From the NCBI GenBank assembly GCA_030762935.1, contig CM060900.1:108528620-108592619 (forward strand): a stretch of DNA of 64,000 bases, written 5' to 3'. Below the pieces are notes generated by a model. That model made no database searches. It worked only from the letters and a program-made list of their open reading frames with translations, and was not told the origin of the DNA. The DNA comes from Hymenopus coronatus (taxonomy: Eukaryota; Arthropoda; Insecta; Mantodea; Hymenopodidae). Position 1 is the first letter of the stretch. Every line of letters starts with the position of its first letter. This document shows, one piece after another, positions 57,678-64,000 of this stretch. The position numbers and the translations under genes were made by a program.

Positions 57678-58558
57678 TTTTACTTTCTCTACACCTACTA
57701 TGTACATAGTTTATAGAGAAACTAATGTAGTCAAGCCAAAAATTCAATACCGAGATTTCACCGGAAATATAAGTTTTGAGGTCCCCTGAGTCCAAAATTT
57801 GTTTTTAGAAAAATGTCCGTATATGTGTGTGTCCGCCTGTGGACAGCACAGCTCAAAAAATTAAAGACCGTTAAATACAAAACTTAGCATTTAAGTTTAG
57901 TATCTACTAAGGATGCGAGACGAAGATTCTCAAGAAAATCCCCCACCCTAAAGTACCCATTACCTGGTAAAATGTTTGAAAATTTTGTGTTTCTGAAAAA
58001 TGTCTAACGATCTTGATTAATATATAGTTATATTATAGATGTTTACAAAGTTAATATCTTGAATTTTCTGGTAATAGCTTCTGAAGACCTGTTCATTCCG
58101 AACGAATTTTGCTGAATCTTGGATAACTAGTAAACTGTAAAAAGTAGACAAAAACTTACTACATAAAAATGAAGATCTCGTTAAAACACAAAATTAGTCA
58201 TAAGAATTTTGTTGTAGAATTGACCGTTTCCAAGATATTCCTTGTTATTGGTTTTAAGCTTAAACTACGCAACTTTTCTCAAACATGGTTATCTTTCCTT
58301 CCATCTCGTATTTGTTTAGTGCTGGCCTTATAAAGCGAACCGAACTTCAATTTTTTACATAGCGATCAGCTTTATAAAGATATGACTATCGCTTTAGCCA
58401 TATTTTCTTTTTGCTTACAAGGAATCAAGTAGTAAGGACATTTCTGCTAATTCTTATTTCGACTAGCATGATGTAGATCAAAGAGTATTTTTTGTAAGAA
58501 TAATTTGTTTGTAGAACGGGTAGAGAAAGTCCTGTGAATGAAACACACAATATTTTTT
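57678..58558 (-). mobile_element. Repeat H, near-complete copy
   Basis: It runs from ttttactttctctacaccta and the palindrome ctatgtacatag through ggatgcgagacgaagattct to gtagagaaagtcctgtgaat. Confidence 0.88.
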
Positions 58559-59264
58559 GAAATGCAGACGAACAGTTTTGCTGTGATCAGCTTTTCAAAT
58601 TAGCCCGACAAACATAACTTTACTGTTGGCCGATGGCGGTTAGAGTTTTAGGAAGTTTTGTCGACTGCACAAGCTATGGTGTTTCTAAATCAATGCGGAA
58701 TAACTCAGCAAAGTTTATTTGCCTTATAGCAAGCTAAACATTGCTGTCTCAAGAGGCTTGAAACCACTCTATTTGATTGAAGTCCCACCAGCTTTAGTAA
58801 ACAGCGTCTTTCATTTGTTTTGACATAGAAGCTGCAGCACAAGTTTTGCATTACGTTAAATAGCCAGGTGCTTAGCCTAGTTCGGGCTTTACTTATAAGA
58901 AATGTGCTGAAGTTTGTTTTCTTTCTTTCCTTTAAATCTTGGTTTTGCTTTAGCTATAAAGGGCCTGCTGCTGTTGTTTTAAAAATAGTTCCATTTATTA
59001 TCGAACTGCACAGATTGCTAACATGCGCTTTGCCTTTGTTAATTGAAACCTCTCAGATAACGTACTGAATATTCCCGGAAGTCGCCGACTAATGAGAGTG
59101 TCACTTCAGCCAAAGAATACGTAGAAATCATAAAAGACAGATAGATTTAACATAGTTCGTAGAGAGGTGTATAAGTTTTATTTAAAAGGGCAGGCACCAA
59201 CACTGATAGAATTACTGCATGAACTTCAAACCGTGTGCGTTTTTTCCTTACAAAACGGATTCGC
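58559..59264. other. Unassigned sequence
   Basis: Nothing recognised. Confidence 0.5.
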
Positions 59265-60067
59265 TTAAGGGGACAAGATACTCTGAAATGGTAAAAAATA
59301 ACATTCTTTGTTTTTGTTTTAGACAATAATAAATACCTCTATTATTTCTAGTTTCATAAAATGTATACCTTTGGGGGGGGGGGGGGGGGGTTAAGAGAAT
59401 TTCAATCAATTTAAATATAATTTAAATACTAGTCTTCATTTTTTTACAGCTCTTATGTAATGCCCCTTTTTAGAACATTTGTATCTTTAAATTTAGCTTT
59501 TCCCGAAACAGCATTTTTGAATACTTATGTACCTTTTTCTCAGAAAGTATTTGAGTTAGAACGCTGAAATGTTCAGCACATATATACATCACGTTGCTGA
59601 ACTTTCTGAACCACAATAGTGATGTAATAGTATATATTGATCATATTAAGAAAGCAACAACGTTGTAAATTTTCCATATTTTTACTTTTTTGAATTTGCA
59701 AATATACCTATTTCTGTTCTAATATCTACTGAAATTGTATCATAGGTAAATAATTGACGTGCAGAAGATAGCTGATTATACTTAGAATAAGCACAAAAGT
59801 GTGGCTATGTATTGCAAGTAGTATCAGAGATAAAGTACACGAATTCACGTGTTTTAAGACTAAGTTTTATTACTTTTCTGCTGAATGAAATTATTTTTAT
59901 AGACTCAACCACATAAGCTATTAATGTAAACAGCCACTTCAAATAATTGTCAAGATTTATACAATAATTCATACAAATTTCTGGAAAATCAACTGAATAC
60001 TTTAAGAGTAAGTGTAATTCAACTCACTGTGTAATTTCCTTATGTTCGGACTACCTTGTCCCCTTAA
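59265..60067. mobile_element. TTAA-flanked MITE, intact ends
   Basis: TTAA at 59265-59268 is followed by ggggacaagatactc, and the right end reads gactaccttgtcccc followed by TTAA at 60064-60067. The terminal inverted repeat GGGGACAAG is exact for 9 bp, with further partial pairing. The 803 bp unit has no coding capacity. A TTAA duplication points to piggyBac-type mobilisation, although piggyBac ends usually begin with CCC, so the superfamily is uncertain. It contains a G homopolymer at about 59372-59389. Confidence 0.78.
59372..59389. repeat. G homopolymer
   Basis: About 18 consecutive G inside the MITE. It could form a G-quadruplex and is also a common place for assembly error. Confidence 0.9.
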
Positions 60068-60151
60068 ACAGTTGTTAGTGAAGTTAGTGTTCCGCTTTTG
60101 CAAGTTAAATAAGAGGCGCGTGATAATGGAACGTCCATCAGATAGGACGGT

Positions 60152-60440
60152 ACCATCAGATTCATGGAAGAACATAATTTAGAATTACCCAGTTCAGTCC
60201 CTATAAAAGCGGTGCTTTTGGAGAAAATTCGGCAAGCTAACATACAGAAAGTGTATGTAATACACGAAATAGCTAAACATCATGGCCATGGACCCCTCAG
60301 GTTACCACCATATCACTTTTGTCTCAATCCGATTGAGCTAATATGGACACGCCTTTAACATGACGTAAGAAAACGGAATGTGACACGATGATACACAGTA
60401 CGTGAGAATGTTCTATGCATGTACGTATGCCTGGATAATT
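60152..60440 (+). pseudogene. C-terminal fragment of a DDE_3 transposase
   Basis: The frame at 60164-60358 reads EEHNLELPSSVPIKAVLLE, KIRQANIQKVYVIHEIAKHH and LRLPPYHFCLNPIELIW. In IS630/Tc1-like DDE_3 transposases the final acidic residue lies in the PPY...NPIE.W motif, which is intact here. After a TAA the same frame continues with HDVRKRNVT and, after another stop, YTVRENV, so homology continues past two nonsense changes. The part containing the first two catalytic Asp residues is missing. It is complementary in extent to 1567-2190, but nothing shows the two were ever one copy. Confidence 0.75.
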
Positions 60441-60479
60441 TGCTAATAGTTATGAAACTAACCGTCATTATATACTTTC

Positions 60480-60824
60480 AACTAGTGTGGTGCAATGTTC
60501 GAACTTGAAAGGGAAACGGGTTGAGACAGCGAAGCGGCAGTAACTGGAGTCTTTGGAATTCGATAAACAGGAAGAGTGACACGCCGGCAACCGGAGCCCT
60601 GGAATGCGATACATCGGCGCAAATGGTACTCGCCAGATGCTTCGGCTTCCACAAGTTTCCAGCAACTTCTGTTGACGTCATTCTCTGCTATATAAGGAAG
60701 AGTTGCATGCCAATTTGTCAGTCTTGAGTCAATCTTCGACTGCGAACGTCAGCGCGCAGTGGCGCGAGAAAGCCGTGAACTATCTACGAGTCGAAACGTC
60801 CATTAATGTTTCTTTTTATACAGG
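60480..60824 (+). promoter_or_regulatory. LTR-like promoter module, copy 3, TATA and initiator intact
   Basis: The order is ggcagtaactggagtctttg, agtgacacgccggcaaccgg, gcttccacaagtttccagca, tctgttgacgtcattc, then tatataagg at 60689-60697 and tcagtc at 60718-60723. From the first T of the TATA box to the A of the arthropod initiator is 31 bp, the expected spacing. CRE-like tgacgtca precedes it. Two related modules lie at 13480-14270. An LTR relic is the best explanation; no gene follows. Confidence 0.55.
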
Positions 60825-61050
60825 TCTTCAGGCGTAAGCAATTTGGCCATCAGGAGCATAGAATTTGTTACAGTGCTTAACATCCACTTTTACTACATAT
60901 GTCACCGCAGGCGAGGATCATAGAATGACTTAGATATTACAGAAACACACAAAACTAAAAACCCTTGCCCATAGCGGAATTCGGAGCTGCACCCCTTTCA
61001 CGGCAGAATGTCAACGCCAAACGTGCCATCGACCACTGCTACTTGGGACA
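60825..61050 (-). mobile_element. SINE family C copy with inserted or mixed tail
   Basis: It shares tcttcaggcgtaagcaattt, cttgcccatagcggaattcg and cagaatgtcaacgccaaacg with 41859-42004. Between about 60862 and 60925 it contains cttttactacatatgtcacc and gcaggcgagg, resembling a family A tail, so the copy is composite. Confidence 0.65.
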
Positions 61051-62167
61051 GCGAGTAAATTGTTGTGGAGCAGAGGATTACAGAACTCTTTGTAACCAAT
61101 TTTGAGGACAATAAAGATATGTTACAATACGTATGAGTGGAGTCTGTATTCTAAAATGCCCGAGCAAGGTCAAATTCGTTCGAAGAGTCAATTTCGAAGC
61201 GGAGTTGCTGACTGGAATGGATGGCCTTGCTTGATTTATTGGCATTCCAAGCGATGTAGTTCATTCAGAGATGAGTAAACACATGTATACAAAATACAGC
61301 AACGGTCGGGATTTTGTTGGTACATAAGGATGATGGATTGTTTTAACCCAGACCAATTCAGCGAATTTTTTATTAATTCGTAACATTATAATAATAAGTA
61401 ATTAACCTGTAATTCGTTCCCATTTGGAGGTAGCGTCACTACTCTAGCTCTGTCTCTTTGGAAATGATGCTGGGCAAGGAGAACATTAATTTTCCTACCT
61501 CATTATTATTGATGGTTTATGTTTATTATTTACACCGCCACAATTACAGGACGTCTACCTGCGACTCAGTTATTGTGTGAAGGAGAGGGCCCATTCAGTA
61601 AACAAGGGGCAGAGTCGAACCATCGAGGCTGGTCCCCGTAACAAGCAAACGTTCGCAGCGACTACACTCGAAAAAACATAAACCGAACACAGAGCGTGTT
61701 TGGTGTGATGCTACTTTCAACGCCACTGTGCAATATATTACCCAACATAGATATTCCAAATTTGATACCGAAGCATTGTTGAAACAAAGAATAATGAAGA
61801 TTTTAACCAGGCTGTGAATATGTTCAGATTTATAGATTATACTTGAAGACGAACTTATGCTTGCTCCATCAGATATAGACATAAACATATTCTTAGCCTC
61901 TGATATCGAAAAAAATAATAATAAATAAAAAGAATCTACTCGTAAAAAACAATTTTCCGAAAAATATCCTGTACACTGAACTGACAAAAATTAAATAGCC
62001 TATACATCCCAGCATTGGAAGATAAATAAATCCATTCTGTGTTTCAAGTAAATATTTAATTTGTAAGGCTTTTATTAGCCTTAGTCTACACACAACATGT
62101 GTGAATAACAGCTAACCAGCATTGATTAACTTAATAGTGTTAGCTTAGAACTTTAAGAAATTGAGGT
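61051..62167. other. Unassigned sequence, 1.1 kb
   Basis: The longest frame here is 130 residues on the minus strand (61595-61987), hydrophobic at first and without a domain. A minus-strand B-box-like site near 61613-61625 (gagtcgaaccatc) may mark a decayed SINE. Confidence 0.45.
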
Positions 62168-62350
62168 AAGTTATCTCAAAATGAATTTGAGAACTTGTCT
62201 CTTCGTTAACCGGGGAGTCAGTCGGGGAATTTAATGTCACCTGGCATGGTAGTTCAACTGGTCTGAGCAAGTGCATGGAAAGTCGAAGATTCCTGGATTA
62301 CATCCCGGTCAAGGAACAGAATATTTCATTTTAATTCTGCCTATTCAGTT
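62168..62350 (+). mobile_element. SINE-like repeat with tRNA-like core (family I)
   Basis: Second copy of the repeat at 2296-2475: ctcaaaatgaatttgagaac, gagtcagtcggggaatttaa, and a worn tRNA-like part with gcatggtagttcaactggtc and ggattacatcccgg. Confidence 0.6.
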
Positions 62351-62819
62351 AAAGCCTACCACAGCGTGTGTAGAGGAACAAATAACGTAGGTATACTATC
62401 TAGGCTGTCGGCTTTCATTGGTTAAGTTATTTCGGAAAGTTCTCGACAGCAAAGCAAGACAGAATTTGCAACAGTCCATGGTATGACCCAGTTTTCTACT
62501 GCAGGATGATGATGATGGTGATGATGACGATGATGATGATAATGTTTGGTTTTTAAGGGCGCTCGATTTTTATCAGCGCCATTTTCTACTGGCAGTTAGA
62601 CTGTATACAGATGAATGACTCAATCGGTGGTAGGTCCTTCATTGTGGAACCATATTGCCTGTATATTTCCCTTTTCTGGTTTATTCTTTGTCTTGACACA
62701 TAAATTATGCTAATGTTGCTTATAATTTGACATTTTCTTTTACCAAACCTTTCTAACACTCCACATTCCACAGAAATCAGTTGTTTCTCATCCTATATTT
62801 CATCTAGTTCAATTTTATT
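62351..62819. other. Unassigned sequence with (GAT)n stretch
   Basis: An imperfect GAT repeat occupies 62503-62541. Nothing else is recognised. Confidence 0.55.
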
Positions 62820-63683
62820 TTTTCTAATACGTATGCATAATGTACATAGTAGATAGAGAAGGTATTGCATTTCATTAAAAAATTCGATTCCGGGATTTCA
62901 CCGGAAATACATGTTTTGAGGAGACTTGAATCCAGAGAGAGCATTTTTAGAAAAAGGCTCGTGTGTGTCTATCTGCCTGCGTGTCTGTGTGTGCAACTTA
63001 GCTCAAAATTGAAAAGTCCGTTAAGTACCAAACTTAATTTTAGTATCTTCCAAAGATGGAACAAGAAGATTTTCAAGAAAATCCCCCACCCCATGCTATC
63101 TTTTAGATGGAGGGTTTTTTGAACTTTTTGATTTTCTCAAAAATTGCCCTAAACATTGTGATTAAAATACCGTATATCACAGATATTACATGACAAATAA
63201 CATGTACATTATGAAAAGCCTCCGAAGTCCTCTTCATTCTGGATGACTGCATAACTGGTAAATAGTAAGAGATAGACAAAAAAAACTTACCGCATGGAAA
63301 ATATAGATCTCATTAAAATACAAAATGCACTTTTTTTTTTTTTTTTTTTTTTTGTAGAGATAACAATTTCCGAGATTTTCCTTTTTATTGCTTTCAATTT
63401 TTCACCTACTTATGTTTTCTTAAACGGAAAGTCGCCATTCGTTTAACATCTGGGTTTTTTTTTTTTTTTCCCTGTCCAACCAACTTTGAAAGGATTTTAC
63501 TATTGCTTTAGCCTAGTGTATTTCCTTATTTCTCTTCTACCTACAAGGAAGCAAGTAGTAAGACAATTTCTGGTAATATTTATCTCGATTAGCATGATGT
63601 ACATAAAATACTATTCTTCTGTAAGAATAGTTTGTTTGCAGAACATGTAGGGAAAGTCGTGTGAATTGAACACATCAATTTTT
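62820..63683 (-). mobile_element. Repeat H, near-complete copy
   Basis: It runs from ctaatacgtatgcataatgt and atgtacatagtagatagaga through tcttccaaagatggaacaag to gtcgtgtgaattgaacacat. T tracts at about 63330-63353 and 63458-63469 are copy-specific expansions. Confidence 0.87.
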
Positions 63684-64000
63684 TCTCTTTGAGGTTGTGC
63701 AGTATTCTTCCTTCATCCGTTATTCTTTAAACGGTTCAATTATTTGTTCTCTGTTCTTTTGACAAGGAGGAGGAGACACCTAGCACCTACACTCACAACT
63801 ACCACGTTTCCATGGGGAACTGAAATAGATTTGAATCCAATTACATCTCAATGCAATCCACGTTTAACATGTTAAATTCAATACGAATTGAGATCGTTTT
63901 GAATATGCAGGCTTTGAAAATAATTGTATTCGTTCAATGTTGATCACTTAGAATTGCGTTAGCGATCCTGCTAAATATATATTTGTTAATTATGCAGGGT
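63684..64000. other. Unassigned sequence at window end
   Basis: Nothing recognised. Confidence 0.5.

Noticed and set aside
59372..59389. Functional G-quadruplex
   Set aside because: A plain G run inside a MITE; it may be slippage or an assembly error and there is no sign of function.
61595..61987. Membrane protein gene of 130 residues on the minus strand
   Set aside because: Only hydrophobic composition from A+T-rich sequence; no domain, no promoter, no second copy.

Overview
This window is eukaryotic, A+T-rich nuclear DNA. It has long simple repeats, many tRNA-derived SINEs with RNA polymerase III A and B boxes, non-LTR retrotransposon fragments, short DNA transposons, and a nuclear copy of a mitochondrial gene whose Trp codons are TGA. 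The last feature, with the insect-like arrangement of the LINE zinc knuckles and the LTR-type TATA and TCAGT spacing, suggests an arthropod, probably an insect. I cannot name the species. I see no credible intact host gene. Almost all open frames under about 150 codons are chance frames or lie inside repeats. No prokaryotic features were found.

The dominant element is an interspersed family of about 0.85-0.95 kb, called repeat H here. It has about 28 copies or fragments on both strands and covers roughly a quarter of the window. One end carries a palindrome around actatgtacatagt between TTCTCTA and TAGAGAA. A matching ctttctcta lies about 26 bases inside the other end, and a CA microsatellite sits in the middle. 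Copies occur singly and head to tail, and one empty site shows insertion near TT with no visible target duplication. This fits non-autonomous Helentron/HINE-like elements.

Layout: 0-2.5 kb holds a CATA microsatellite and a decayed IS630/Tc1-like (DDE_3) transposase; 5 kb a decayed gag; 8.4-10.1 kb repeat H copies; 12-14.3 kb SINEs and two LTR-like promoter modules; 14.6-17.1 kb two inverted copies of a 0.65 kb TA-flanked MITE; 17.4-21.8 kb repeat H copies nested with SINEs, including a 2.8 kb interrupted palindrome; 24.5-30.4 kb a TTAA-flanked MITE and SINEs; 30.6-32.3 kb a complete-looking ORF1-only LINE with a 13 bp target duplication; 32.5-32.7 kb a rearranged mitochondrial cytochrome b copy; 34-37.3 kb two SINEs and a reverse transcriptase fragment; 38.7-58.6 kb mainly repeat H with scattered SINEs, a third MITE copy and a minisatellite; 59.3-61 kb a TTAA-flanked MITE, the C-terminal end of the same transposase family and a third LTR-like module; 62-64 kb a SINE and a last repeat H copy.

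The sequence reads as a transposon graveyard with several datable nested insertions. The points most worth following are the ORF1-only LINE, the internally deleted mitochondrial copy, the repeat H family with its empty site, and the nested palindrome. All family assignments come from reading motifs and comparing copies within the window; no database search was done.
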